Source: Ornithodoros turicata
Lineage: Eukaryota > Arthropoda > Arachnida > Ixodida > Argasidae
Assembly: GCF_037126465.1 (NCBI RefSeq)
Contig: NC_088202.1
Coordinates: 87,710,160-87,774,159, forward strand
Length of the DNA stretch: 64,000 nt
Direction of reading: 5' to 3'
Shown: positions 1 to 10,228 of the stretch, in pieces
How the letters are laid out: every line of letters starts with the position of its first letter
Position numbering within the stretch: the stretch's first letter is position 1
Position numbers and translations under genes: made by a program
The notes under the pieces: model-generated
Told to the model about the DNA's origin: nothing
Database searches by the model: none
Seen by the model: only the letters and a program-made list of their open reading frames with translations

Positions 1-477
1 TTACTTCGTACACAAAACAGCACCGCACAAGTGCTGGTCGCGTGAGCAGTTGAGTTCAACCTTGCGTTGCCTGCAGAGGAGTGCAACACGCTTAGATAGT
101 TTTCGTTTATGTCCACCAATGTGAACGCTTTGCATGTTAGTCCCTGTGGGCGCATGGTAGCCGTTCCTGAATAGAATTGAATGATTCATTCTATCATGTC
201 ATTGATTGACATCACGTTTTATGGCATAAAATGCCATGAAAGAACCGGAGAGAAAGCAATAAAATATGTGGACGTGAGTGAAAAGCGCATTAAAAGTAGC
301 TTGGAACTTAGCTTAAGTTACTTTGGCAAAGTTACCTGAAAAAAAAACAAGTTCCTCTGAAAGTTACCACGGCGCAAAAGCACCGAGTTAGGTTACAAGT
401 TGCCAAAAAACTTTGGCAACTTGTAAAGCTTGTAAACTTGTAAACTTGTAAAACTTTGGCAACTTGCAACTTTTCAA

Positions 478-2850
478 AAAAAAACCGACCACGAAATGAT
501 TATACTGACTTACTTCGATAAGAAAGGCATTGCTAAGAAACCTGTCATAAAAAACGTTAAAAACTTTAAAGCGGCCAAAGACAACTGCGTATTGCTACAC
601 ATGGAAGAGGTGTTTCAGGAAATACTAGGTGAAATCGATATCATGAGTGTTGATGATGTATGGCTCAAATTCAAAAACTGTGTACACTTTTGTCTACGAG
701 AATACATCCCAAGTAAAAGGAAGGTAATTCGGAAGAAGAACCCATGGATAACAAGAGAGATTATCCACTTGAAGAGGCGCGCCCGACGCCTTCGTCGTAC
801 TGGCGACAGAGGGATGTTCATAGAAGTAAAAGCATTATTGAGGTCGAAACTTTATGAGGCAAAAGAAAGGTATTGCAGCTTTACTTTAGAGGAATTCATG
901 AAATCTAATCCGAAGAAATTTTGGGATTTTTTCAAGGAATCAACTGATCCCATTGATAAGATATACTGGAAAGATAAGTTGATATCTAACCCCAAGGAGG
1001 CTGCAAATGCTTTCAACGAGTATTTTGAGTCTGTGTTCACACCAAACAGTGGAGATTTAACCGTATCATTGCCACGCGACATAGACGATGTCTTGCGTAT
1101 TGATAAAGAAGGAATTTTAAATTTGATTTTAAGGATGGATGTTAAAAAATCACCAGGGCCTGACCAAATTCCTAACGAGTTTCTACGAAGGTACGCCGAC
1201 ATGGTTTCCCAATTCCTTACTGTAGTGTTCAAAAAATCTCTTGCTGATTGTCAAGTACCATGTGATTGGAAGCGCGCCAGAGTGATTCCTGTTTATAAAT
1301 CTGGCATCAAGCATGACATAAAAAATTACAGGCCCATATCCTTAACCAGCCAATCCTGTAAACTTCTGGAGCATGTGGTGGCAAGGTACATAGAAGATTA
1401 CCTTAACAGTATTGGTTACTTTTTTGTTAATCAGCACGGGTTTCGCAGGGGACTATCTACCACAACCCAGCTTGTTGAGGCAGTGCATGACTTTGCCAGC
1501 GCCTTAGACAAGGGACTACAAGTTGATGTCGTCTGTCTGGATTTTCGCAGAGCTTTTGATAAGATACCACACCAACAACTGATAGAAAAGTTGATTAGCA
1601 CAGGATTAAACGCGACGTTAATACATTGGGTTGCATCATATTTATCACATAGAACGCAGCAGGTAGATCTACAGGGAAGCCAATCTGATTACGTCAATGT
1701 GTCCTCGGGGGTTCCTCAAGGGTCCGTCTTAGGCCCATTATTATTCTTAGTATATATAAATGACATTAGTTCTAGTATTGATAGCCCAGTAACTATAAGA
1801 TTGTTTGCCGACGATTGCTTAATATACTGCCCAATAAAAAATACTGATGATCAGATTTTGCTTGCTCGCTGTTTAAATAACGTAACTGAATGGTGCAACC
1901 GATGGGGTATGTATATAAATTGTCAGAAAACTGTTTTTTGTCATATAACAAATAAGAAATGCTCAGCGGAGTATAATTATTCCATACAGGGCTGTACGTT
2001 AAGGCGGGTTTACTCGTTTAAATACCTAGGTGTGACTATAGCGGCTGATTTGAAATGGGATATTCATGTTAAACAAATTTGCTCCAAAGCACAAAGCAGA
2101 CTATGGTTGCTAAAGCGCAAGCTGGGCCTTAGTACTAGTAATGTCAAACTAACTGCATATAAGACTATGGTTCGCCCGATACTTGAATATGCTGGTGCTG
2201 TGTGGCATCCGTACACCGCAAAATTAACAAATCGAATTGAGAGAGTTCAGAGAATGGCTGCACGCTTTATCACTTCGAACTACACGAGATTAGATTCTGT
2301 GACTGGCATGGTAAACATGTTGGGTTTAGAAAGCTTAGATGAAAGACGAAGGATGGCTCGAGCTAAATTTTTCTTTTTGCTCTACCGCAACCAGCTGGGT
2401 TCTGATAACACTAGGATTTACATACAACCCTTCTTATCTCGCCCTCTACGCTCAAATCACTGCAATGCCGTGAAACCCTTTGATGTAAGGACGGATATCT
2501 TTAAATACTCTTTTTTCCCGCACATGATATCAGTATGGAATGCGTTACCTGAAAATGCCGTACGTGCAGAAAATCTAAGCATGTTCTTTAACCAGATGGG
2601 ATGTCCTCCGTAACACATCTATAGGTTCCTTTTGTTATATTTCCTTGCCGTATTGTACTTAGTGCTCTGCTGTTATTCTGATATCTCTTTTCCCACTTCA
2701 TTGTATTTACTGCTCTTTTATCTATTCATCTTCTTTTAATGGCAGCACTGTTATTGTTGTACACCTTGCATGGGACAAGATGTCCCCCCCCTGTAACGGT
2801 CTGTAAAGACCAACAGTATTTGAAAATAAATAAATAAATAAATAAAAAAG
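478..2850 (+). mobile_element. 5'-truncated CR1/L2-like LINE with (AAATA)n tail
   Basis: This element contains the RT reading frame 496-2613, a 3' UTR of about 210 bp, and an A-rich tail of repeated AAATA/TAAA units at about 2824-2850. The 5' end is truncated just inside the endonuclease. The frame is open upstream of the first ATG and begins with the residues T-D-H, which resemble the terminal S/T-D-H block of APE-type endonucleases. It sits inside the right end of the hAT at 1-2886. The flanking hAT text runs into an A-run on both sides, so the duplication is A-rich and not exactly definable. Confidence 0.85.
496..2613 (+). CDS. Reverse transcriptase ORF of a CR1/L2-like LINE (intact frame, truncated N-terminus)
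   Basis: The frame encodes 705 residues and is uninterrupted. It begins at the end of an APE endonuclease domain, because the frame is open upstream of the ATG. A basic linker follows (about residues 60-100). The RT domain has SPGPD at about residue 219, the YRPISLTS block, QHGFRRG, the LDFRRAFD block (motif A, Asp), GVPQGSVLGPLLFLVYIND, the catalytic FADD at about 437-440, and the GVTI/WD-H block. The maturase-like thumb with VRPILEYAGAVWHP and RIERVQRMAARFI is typical of the jockey/CR1/L2 group. The product would copy LINE RNA at a nicked target. Without the endonuclease this copy could not move autonomously, but the RT frame looks young because it has no stops. The clade call is from motifs only; L2 or Rex-like relatives are possible. 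Confidence 0.9.
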   Translation: MIILTYFDKKGIAKKPVIKNVKNFKAAKDNCVLLHMEEVFQEILGEIDIMSVDDVWLKFKNCVHFCLREYIPSKRKVIRKKNPWITREIIHLKRRARRLRRTGDRGMFIEVKALLRSKLYEAKERYCSFTLEEFMKSNPKKFWDFFKESTDPIDKIYWKDKLISNPKEAANAFNEYFESVFTPNSGDLTVSLPRDIDDVLRIDKEGILNLILRMDVKKSPGPDQIPNEFLRRYADMVSQFLTVVFKKSLADCQVPCDWKRARVIPVYKSGIKHDIKNYRPISLTSQSCKLLEHVVARYIEDYLNSIGYFFVNQHGFRRGLSTTTQLVEAVHDFASALDKGLQVDVVCLDFRRAFDKIPHQQLIEKLISTGLNATLIHWVASYLSHRTQQVDLQGSQSDYVNVSSGVPQGSVLGPLLFLVYINDISSSIDSPVTIRLFADDCLIYCPIKNTDDQILLARCLNNVTEWCNRWGMYINCQKTVFCHITNKKCSAEYNYSIQGCTLRRVYSFKYLGVTIAADLKWDIHVKQICSKAQSRLWLLKRKLGLSTSNVKLTAYKTMVRPILEYAGAVWHPYTAKLTNRIERVQRMAARFITSNYTRLDSVTGMVNMLGLESLDERRRMARAKFFFLLYRNQLGSDNTRIYIQPFLSRPLRSNHCNAVKPFDVRTDIFKYSFFPHMISVWNALPENAVRAENLSMFFNQMGCPP

Positions 2851-2923
2851 GAACTTCGTTACAATACCGAGTTACCTCGAACTCTGCTTGAGATTGAGGG
2901 GCGTCAACGGACTGACATGAAGC

Positions 2924-3668
2924 CAGACTTGTACGTATTTGGAGTATTGTATTTAAAATACCGTATTTTAAATACAATTTGCGGTATTTTGGTCTCTACT
3001 CAATACTTTTTGTTTTGTGTATTTGTACTCTATTTAAAATACATTTTATGGTATTTTATACTCAATACTCTAATTACATATTTTGGGTCTCCCTCTCAAA
3101 CTTGCTGTGTCTCGTCTTTACATTATCTTGCTTGTTCAGTGGAAATTTCCTGAGTCCCTCGGACTTGACCTGGACATTGGCCCTTCTTGGAAGCCTGCAT
3201 TTAGAGATCCTGCCCCGTGTGTCTTAATCCTCTGCCAGTGAGGGTCCAATTATGTGTACCCTGACGCGGTGACGCCGAATTCTGACCTCGCCGAGCGGGG
3301 ACCTGCTAGAATTTTGCTTTGTTCTGGGTCACATATACTTATTGGAGTTATGTGGTATCTCTTTGTCATCTTTTTGGGACTTGTGTTTAGATGACTCCAG
3401 CCACACAGCGGCGGCTTGCGCTAGTGCGCAGGGTTTAGGTGATTCCTGTCACATAGCGACGATTTGCCGCATTGACCAGTGACCGGTGACTTTTTGCGTT
3501 CAAGGATAAATAGTATCTTAACTGTATTTCAAATACTTTTTGAAGTATTTTGTACTCTATCTTAATTACTTTAATTTTCATGTATTTATACTCTATCTTA
3601 ATTACATTCTAATGTTAGTATTTATTATCTTATCTTAAATACATTTTTGAGTATCTTGTACATGTCTG
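2924..3668. mobile_element. hAT-type MITE with AGTATTT subterminal repeats
   Basis: The termini are CAGACTTGTAC... and ...GTACATGTCTG. A perfect 8-bp target duplication CATGAAGC flanks it (2916-2923 and 3669-3676). Both ends are packed with GTATTTAAAATAC/AAGTATTTTG repeats. CAG termini, 8-bp duplications and short subterminal repeats define hAT elements. There is no transposase, so it is non-autonomous. Confidence 0.9.
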
Positions 3669-3676
3669 CATGAAGC

Positions 3677-4985
3677 AAGCAGGACGAATCTGTTTTCTTC
3701 AATGTATTTGCTACCAAATTGTTTGAAAGTGCCACGTCATCTGCTAAACTACCGCACGTTGCATATTTTGGGGCGCTGGCGTTGCTGTTTACTCGCGCCA
3801 TCTGACTCGCAGAAATAGGTCTATACCACGTCGTCCAATAGTATAGTGTGGGACCGGTGACATTTTTGTTTCTCCACAACTATTATCTCTGAATGCATGT
3901 CCCCGGAATGGACGCTAGTGGACGTTGGCAACTAATGACAAGAGGACTTTTTTGATACTTTTTCAATATCAGTCCTCTTACTTGAAAAGCTTCACTACAC
4001 TAGATCATTATTACTTATTCGTTGTTGTAGTTGTTGGAAAGCTTCGTCGCTACTCTGGTGATGAATTTGAAATGAAGTCAACAAGATCAAGAAAAATATA
4101 AGCAGCGTTATTCCTGCCCTAACTGATATATAGGAGGGATAGTAATGTGTTTGCACCACAACATCATTCCTGTAAGCGCTACAGTATTGTTCGCCATCAA
4201 TGGCTGTCACGCCGCAATGGAGACAGCCAGTCAATGGGCTGAAGGCGAAACATTCTTCAGAAGTCTATCCGTCTTTGCTGTTTTGAACTTGGCATTGTGT
4301 CTCCCACCAGTCATCTCTGCTGCGCTGCAGTCACCCAGGCACGTTGCAGTATGTTAAATTATCAGTAAAACCTAAGTTTTCGCGCGATGTGACTAATTTC
4401 GTTCAGAGCTAGCGGAACCTGCGCAGCGTTATTGCTAAACATATTTCTATTTACTATCTCTATTTACTACACTATAAAAAAGAATGTAGAATATAGAAAA
4501 GAACGTAGAAAAGAATGTAGGGCCAGTGGGTGGTTATTACACATAGAACCTTGAGCGAAATGAACACCCGCACAGACAACAAGACCGAGATGACACGAGC
4601 TCCACTAACAACTTGTTTAATCCGACACAAGTTTTACAGAGGTTCCAATCCGGAAGGTAGAAAAAATGGTAGGGGTGAAGCTCTAGAAAGTGAATCGATG
4701 ACGCATTACCGTTTCTAGTACTTCACCCGTATTTGTATTTTTTCAGACTAAACAATTTGTTAGTTGATCTCGTGTCATCTAGGTCTTATTGACTGTGTGT
4801 GTGTTTGTTTTGCTCCAAGTTTTATGTTAAATAAAATCTTACTCGTATTGATAAAATTTACATTAACATTATATACAATTTTGCCCACTACGTCGCAGGG
4901 TTCACGAGATCCAATTCGCGAACTGTATTAGAACATCGTTGCATTCCTTCGTCGCTGCAGAGCCTCCACGTATCTCGCAAAGTTT
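3677..4985. other. Unassigned intergenic sequence
   Basis: I see no recognisable gene. There is a degenerate run of GTAGAAAAGAA-like repeats at about 4475-4525 and otherwise AT-rich unique-looking sequence. Short reading frames (for example 4145-4357) lack recognisable domains. Confidence 0.5.
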
Positions 4986-4989
4986 CTTT

Positions 4990-5415
4990 ATGATATGGGT
5001 CTTTCTGGAATAACCTACAGTTCAAAGTTTTAAGAACTAGACTTCTACTTAACCCATACACTACATTATATCTCTTCTCCCATTACACCCAGAAGAAGCC
5101 ATCAGGTACAACGTTTATCCTTAGAGCCATGTACTGTCTCGGGATGCTACGCATGGCTGACAGGAACGAAGAACCGTTAGTGCCTCCCATGAAGTAGTTC
5201 AAGGTGGAGTTAGTTCAACTGAAGCTATCCGTCGTTTAGGTGTGCCAGATTAGCTAGAAGCGCTATCTGAGGCTCAATTCGTTCGTGCGTGTTGCGTTGT
5301 CAATTTCGAGCCCAAGAATGCGTACCTTTCGATTGTGACCTTTGCATAACCTTTCAGCATGCGTTGTGGCTTTGTATTCACATCATTACAAGGTAGGAAA
5401 AAAATTATATATTTT
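4990..5415 (+). pseudogene. Degenerate 3' end of a Tx1-clade LINE
   Basis: The stretch about 5015-5275 matches, codon by codon, the last part of the Tx1 ORFs at 12765-13040 and 14650-14940. Shared blocks include the LQFKVL and LRMADRNEEPL segments and the following FKVEL-QLKL block. Stops and frameshifts are present, for example TAG replacing a codon after PPMK. The copy ends in a short A-run at about 5401-5408 and is followed by spacer sequence of the tRNA-Sec repeat (TACATAACTTCGCACATA at 5420-5437). It is an old, dead copy. Confidence 0.75.
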
Positions 5416-5877
5416 CGGTACATAACTTCGCACATACTAGATTAATGTCGCCCGGACGCGTAATTCCAAAACAAAACCCTATACAACGGAGCGCGCTGTG
5501 TCTAGCTTTAGCGGGCGATAGCTGATCGTCTGGCAGCCTGCGTTACCATGTCAACGCCGAGACGCTAATGCATTTCCACCGGTTTAAACTATCGATATAT
5601 TTATATATTTTCCATTTCATATATTTTCCATTTGATGTCTCGTCAGTGATACTTTTCTAGTCTGTTTTGTTTTTGTTGCGTCTTTATTTATTACGTGCGA
5701 CTACATCAATAACGTCAGAAACATAAAGCGGAGCACCCAGTTGGAAAAAAATTCATGGAATTTGTAATTTTATGACTCGACTTCCTGTCGTGTGATATGT
5801 TGAACTGTGAGCATTGACAGTGTGTCAGTGAGGCCATGCAAGCTGAGACATCGTATCAAGAGACGTAGTGGTGGGCC

Positions 5878-6812
5878 CAGTCCTGTAAAAATTACTTTTC
5901 CAAAGTAATTGAATTACGATTACAATTACATGTTCACAAACGTAATTAAATTACAATTACAATTACTCATTTTCTATTGAAATTCAATTACGATTACAAT
6001 TACTGAAAAAATAATTGCATTACACTGAATTACATTGACAAAGTTGACTGCAACATGCAAACGACGTGGCCGGCGCGAGATTTGATGCACATATTCTGAA
6101 AGGTGATGGTACTTCTGGTAGAAAACCAAGTTAGAGAAGTTTAACACAAGGACAAGTCTCTTGCCATGTTAAAGAAACACCGAACATCGCACTCAAAAGG
6201 CCTCCTTTGTTCAGGTATGTGAACAAAGTGTAGATCATGAGTGCAGCTCGTAACGTTCATTGGCTTTCACGAGTATGGTATTCTCAAAGATATTTTCTGC
6301 AAGGCTGCCCCGTCTCTTTATCATAACAAGATCACCAACCGAAAACAGACGTTCCACTGGTGCACTGCTCGGCAGCCCAACATTGTACTTCATGAACACC
6401 TCGAGAACGCAAGAAAGATCTTTCAAGCACCCTAACAACTGAAGTCCGGGACCCACAATTCGTACTCCTTTTCCCAAGGAAGAAGAGTTTTTCTCCTTCT
6501 ATATATTCAAATGTAAAATTCTGTACCGAAACGAAAAATTTACCGATTTGAATCGATTCTTTGGGTAATCACTGTGACAAAAAAGTAAAGAAACGGTGTG
6601 GAACTGACCTAAATAAACATTGGGCCTTCCCAAACAGCGTTTAAAGTAATTCCGAAAGTAATTCAAAATGCGTTACGCGTTACTTGTGAAAGTAATTCAA
6701 TTACAGTTACAATTACATAAAACCTAATGCAATTTCGGAAGTAATTCATTACTAAGAAAGTCATTAATTACAGTAATTCAATTACTTGTAATTAATTACT
6801 TAACAGGTCTTG
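5878..6812 (-). mobile_element. hAT element remnant nested in MULE copy 1
   Basis: The ends carry dense AAGTAATT/GTAATTGAATTAC subterminal repeats (5885-6040 and 6645-6805). The termini read CAGTCCTGT... and ...ACAGGTCTTG. The interior encodes a hAT transposase C-terminus on the minus strand. The exact duplication is eroded, so ends are accurate to a few bases. The same nested element occurs at the equivalent place in the second MULE copy, so the hAT was already inside when the MULE multiplied. Confidence 0.8.
6235..6477 (-). pseudogene. hAT transposase C-terminal (dimerisation) fragment
   Basis: About 80 residues remain. The diagnostic hAT C-terminal block is visible: SSAPVERLFSVGDLVM, then RRGSL...E and a terminal LVKAN-type motif. 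In intact hAT transposases this region mediates dimerisation and ends the catalytic fold. The DDE catalytic N-terminal two thirds is missing, so no active enzyme can be made. A slightly longer copy is at 21392-21829. Confidence 0.85.
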
Positions 6813-8013
6813 GCGGTAAATGGCGCACAATGGTTCACAACATCTGGCTTAGAGCTTCGAAACTGTTGTGGTCTCATTATTAATTATATTTTTGCTGTTG
6901 CGTCAGCGGGAGCAACCGGCTTCCGGTGTTCAATGTTTATAATTTCTGAAACCTCTCAAAACACGGTAAAAATGAACGCCAAACCAAATTACAGTACAAA
7001 AAGATTGACTTACAACATAATAAAATAACTAGATGACCTCTCTTTGTCAGTTATCTTCGCCCTATCTCGTAATACCTCGGAAAATATAAACCACAGCAAA
7101 CAAAAGCTTAACTGCTGATTGCATTTTTCTTTTTGTGCCATTTAAATACAAATAGTGCTCTGTAGGAAACTGAACATGTTGGCTGACTGAATTCCAGCTT
7201 GCGATACTGATATACTGAAACATACGTCGGCGCTTTTCACGGGCAGGCTAGAGATGACGCCTTTATATGGTACACCACACTCAACCCGAAATTAAAACTG
7301 CCACATATGTGCCCTTTGTGTGACATGAAATTATTTTCATAACTAAGAAAACATCTCCTTTGCGTTCTGATTCTGTTTTTCTGCCTATGCATGCACCTCC
7401 CATTTACGCTAGCAGTTTGACTGCATGATATCACAGTCTTACGTGCATTTGACGCCTATAACATACAGAAATGTATTCCCGATTCCCGAAACGTTGTTAT
7501 CACCTCAGTTGGATGCAAATCATCATACTATACGCACCACGAGTCTTCACACCTCTGCTAGCTCTGCTAGCGTGCAGGGCGCACGACAGATTTTTATCGC
7601 AGTTCAATTCAAATATTGATGAATATGAAAAGGCTACCTTCGTCGACGGCGTATGCCATTAAAACTGGCTGACCACTCTCTCCCCATATCAGGAGAAGCA
7701 TCCTTCTTTTCATTCGTGAATCACATGTCCTGATTTAAGACAGTCAGTCTACGTGTAAAGTACCACACAGCCAGTGTCTGCGATTTAACACAGAATAGAA
7801 AACTCGGCCACAGAAATGGAAGGGTACGCTGAAGACAGCTCCCTACATTCTTTCCTCCAACGATATTTGGAACCACACCGAAGGCAATGGCGTCTCGGCG
7901 TCGCCACGGCAACGAAGGTTGCCAGAGCATCACCTATCATCCGCTAAGAGTTGAGAAAGCACGATCTGTTGCACTGGGTAGTGTTTTGGAATTACGCCAC
8001 CCGGACGAGCCAT

Positions 8014-8186
8014 AGAAACATAGGGTGCCACATGACGTAGCAAGTGTGAATAGTGTTTCTGGTTCTGTAGAGCAACTTCTTGGACATTTGATCGTTCTTT
8101 CATTTTTCTTTTTTTTTATTTATCTGTATATTTTATTTAATCTGTAAATCAGTGAAGATATATAATTACATCGCTTTCAAAAGAAA
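8014..8186 (+). mobile_element. Short Tx1-type LINE 3' end inserted in tRNA-Sec
   Basis: This is a 173-bp AT-rich segment ending in ...CAAAAGAAAG. It lies between GACGAGCCAT (8004-8013) and GATGAGCCAT (8187-8196), which is a 10-bp duplication with one mismatch of the tRNA-Sec segment. The placement matches the other Tx1 insertions exactly. It holds no coding sequence, so the family assignment rests on the target and tail, not on protein similarity. Confidence 0.65.
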
Positions 8187-9280
8187 GATGAGCCATGGTG
8201 GATAGTGGTGCGGCCTGCGTACTGACCAGGGTGTCGAACCGAAACGTTTTTCGTTCCGGTTTTCGTTCCGGTTACATCGTAAACGATCCGGTACCGGTTC
8301 TGCTCCGGAGCAAAAAAATAACGGTTCATACCGGATTTTAACCGGTTCCGCTTCTGCTGGGAATATTCATCCCCACAAAAAAAAATCAATGTTACAAAAT
8401 GTAAACTCGTTTATTCAGCATACATGGTATTTAATATTAATAGACAGCTGTGAAATTGGTAGCTCATGGTTCCTGTAGGTTACTGTCAAATGGGCTTTCT
8501 CATTTCTTGAAGCGCATGCTACAAACTGACTTGTTTGTCGTGATGTCATACGTAAAGTACTTTCTCGCTGGGTTGGAGCGATTGCGGCCCATCCGAATAT
8601 CTGTTGCTGCTGTCTAGCCAGCAAGCACCACCGCACGAGTACGACGCAAATCGAGGAACACCTTCACTCACAAACGCGCTCGACGGCTCTGTTTTATTTT
8701 CTTCGTGTCCTGTCCATAAAAGATTTGCCACTTTGCACGGGCTTGCCCTCGCGTATACGTAAATGTATTCAACTTAGCTGCTCTCAAACAAGGGACGCGT
8801 TGCGCGACATTACCGATAAAGAAGCTGTTATGCAGCCCCCTTGGGTCGTTGTTTACTTGAGGAGAGTTTTGGGGGATCAAATTAAAACGAACACTACGGC
8901 ACATTGCTGGAGAGTCACATGTACCTCGAAGTCTGTGTGCGTGCGCGAACGATAAACCATTACAAAGGGAGCCTAATGGTCATACTATACCGACATACAT
9001 TCCACCGTAACCGTAACCCTCGTAAAGTATCCATGACATGAGTTCAGAGCACATGACGTCTCATTCGCCTATCCGTAGTCCAAACCGGCGAAGTTTTTTC
9101 TTGGACCGAAAACCGTTAAATATATTTTTCGGTTTCCCTCCTGCGCGAAAAAAATGTATACGGTTTCGATTCCGTTCCGGTTCGCACCAAAATAGCGGTT
9201 TTTTTCGGTTTTCGGTTCCGGTTTTCGGTTCGCTCCGACACCCTGGTACTGACTGACGTCAGAGTTGTTCGATTCCACCC
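8187..9280 (+). pseudogene. tRNA-Sec pseudogene split by a hAT MITE
   Basis: Bases 8187-8226 match tRNA-Sec from GATGAGCCATGGTGG onward. Bases 9254-9280 continue with the variable arm and T-arm (TGACGTCAGAG, TTCGATTCCACC). The anticodon loop is deleted: GTGCGGCCTGC runs straight into GTACTGAC. It is non-functional. Confidence 0.85.
8227..9245. mobile_element. hAT MITE with CAGGGTGTCG termini
   Basis: The ends are CAGGGTGTCGAACCG... and ...CGCTCCGACACCCTG. A perfect 8-bp duplication GTACTGAC flanks the element (8219-8226, 9246-9253). Both ends are rich in CGGTTCCGGTTTTCGG repeats, like the element at 33494-34136. It has no transposase. It interrupts a tRNA-Sec pseudogene. Confidence 0.93.
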
Positions 9281-9873
9281 AAACCCCACACCACACTCCT
9301 AAAGACTTCTCTTTGTTTACTTGAGCTCCAGAAGCTGCACAATACAAGTCGATCTGCTCCATTATATTTTCGACACTTCTCTTATCTTTCACCAAGAACG
9401 CAACGTCATCTGCATACGCCACAACTTGAACTTCAACACCACCCAGCTGAAAGCCATGAACGTCATACTGACAGATTACGTGTCTACACAACGGTTCTAA
9501 GTACAAATCGAAAAGTAAAGGCGATAAAGGACAACCTTGCCGGACCGAAGCTTCCCAAGCAGCAAAATGTACTGAAAGTCGAGTGCAATAGGGGTGGACG
9601 GGTAGGTGGAAGGCCTTGAACAGACTCGAGAAACTAAAGAACATTGATAAGACACATACCGTCCACCCCTATTGCACTCGACTTTCAGTATATTGTGCTG
9701 CTTGGGTTCAAGCGCAATCGGGGTGGCAATGAATCTATTCACCACAAGGCTCGTTGCAACTAGTTTGTAGCACAACTGGATGCGATTTACAAACCTATCT
9801 CCCATGTTGACATGACGCAGCAATGCGAACAGGTATGTATGACAAACTCTATCGAAAGTTTTCGAAAGCTTAC
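9281..9873 (-). pseudogene. Inverted internal Tx1 RT fragment
   Basis: Read on the minus strand this encodes the Tx1 RT from the motif A region (S/KTFDRV-like) through RQGCPLSPLLFDLYLEPL, the catalytic YADD, and AQVNKEKSLGVWCG. It is the same stretch as 11450-11880 and 13545-13790. Both ends are internal to the LINE: there is no 3' UTR and no tail. It replaces about 58 bp of the tRNA-Sec 3' end and spacer, so it arose by rearrangement and not by normal target-primed insertion. A 153-bp MITE interrupts it. Confidence 0.82.
9554..9706. mobile_element. 153-bp MITE with CCCAAGCAGC termini, TT/AA 2-bp duplication (copy 1)
   Basis: The termini CCCAAGCAGC.../...GCTGCTTGGG continue into inner inverted repeats around CGAGTGCAATAGGGGTGG. 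It is flanked by TT (9552-9553, 9707-9708). Comparison with the uninterrupted Tx1 homologues shows that removing the MITE and one TT restores a codon-aligned RT sequence, which confirms a 2-bp duplication. A same-length copy lies at 54111-54263. Confidence 0.93.
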
Positions 9874-9975
9874 GACGTTCATGTACATCAGTAGCTTATG
9901 TCGACCCTCCTCACCAGCGCGTGCATGCCGTCGCTGCTGATACGATATACCTTCGCTACATAACTTCGCAATGTC

Positions 9976-10062
9976 GCCCGGATGAGCCATGGTGGACTGT
10001 GGTGCGGGCTTCAAACCCGTAGCTGACTGACGTCAGAGTGGTTCGATTCCACCTTCTGGGCG
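9976..10062 (+). tRNA. tRNA-Sec (anticodon TCA), copy 1
   Basis: The 87-nt sequence folds as a selenocysteine tRNA. It has an extended acceptor (GCCCGGA pairing with the 3' TTCTGGGC and discriminator G), a 6-bp D-stem (CCATGG with CTGTGG, loop TGGA) and an anticodon stem GCGGG/CCCGT with loop CTTCAAA. The anticodon TCA is at 10011-10013. The long variable arm is CTGAC-TGAC-GTCAG and the T-arm is GTGG-TTCGATT-CCAC. It would decode in-frame UGA as selenocysteine. A T8 Pol III terminator follows at 10065-10072. Its immediate upstream 14 bp are deleted relative to the other units, so its expression may differ. Confidence 0.93.
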
Positions 10063-10228
10063 AATTTTTTTTAATTGTTCCCAATATTACTATTTGCGCA
10101 CATAACACATTACGACGTTCATCTGCATCCATAGTTTATGTGGACCCTCCTCACTAGCGCGTGCATGCCCGTCGCTGCTAATACGATATACCTTCGCTAC
10201 ATAACTTCGCACATACCAGATAAATGTC

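Larger units (their letters stand above)
1..2886 (-). mobile_element. hAT-like element with GTAACT-rich end, 5' part outside window, split by a LINE
   Basis: The right end reads ...CGAGTTACCTCGAACTCTG at 2886. This is the reverse complement of the left end of the well-bounded hAT element at 25911. Positions 1-400 match the reverse complement of about 26740-27250, including the segments around TTTCGTTTATGTCCA and ACGTTTTATGG. The ends carry repeated AAGTTAC/GTAACT motifs, like the subterminal repeats of Tol2-type hATs. The other terminus lies before base 1, so the target duplication cannot be paired; its copy would be CTTGAGAT at 2887-2894. A CR1-like LINE (about 478-2850) interrupts it near the right end. 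No transposase is seen. Confidence 0.72.
5458..7997 (+). mobile_element. Mutator-like (long-TIR, 9-bp TSD) element, copy 1
   Basis: The element starts GCGTAATTCCAAAACA and ends TGTTTTGGAATTACGC. Imperfect terminal inverted repeats extend about 145 bp and contain GGCAACC..GTTGCC and GCCGAGACGC blocks. Target duplications are 9 bp with one mismatch (CGCCCGGAC 5449-5457; CACCCGGAC 7998-8006). Long TIRs plus 9-bp duplications fit a Mutator-like (MULE) element. No MULE transposase frame is visible. It inserted into the 5' acceptor arm of a tRNA-Sec copy: the flanks read GTCGCCCGGAC and GAGCCAT. A hAT remnant is nested at about 5878-6812. A second copy in reverse orientation lies at 20018-22577. 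Confidence 0.85.

Noticed and set aside
4145..4357. Small secreted or membrane protein
   Set aside because: The frame has an apolar stretch but no start context, homology or neighbour support, and stops bracket it at random-length distance.
9281..9873. Twin-priming product for the inverted Tx1 piece
   Set aside because: No sense-oriented 3' segment follows it within the same duplication. The nearest sense Tx1 end lies on the wrong side and has its own duplication.
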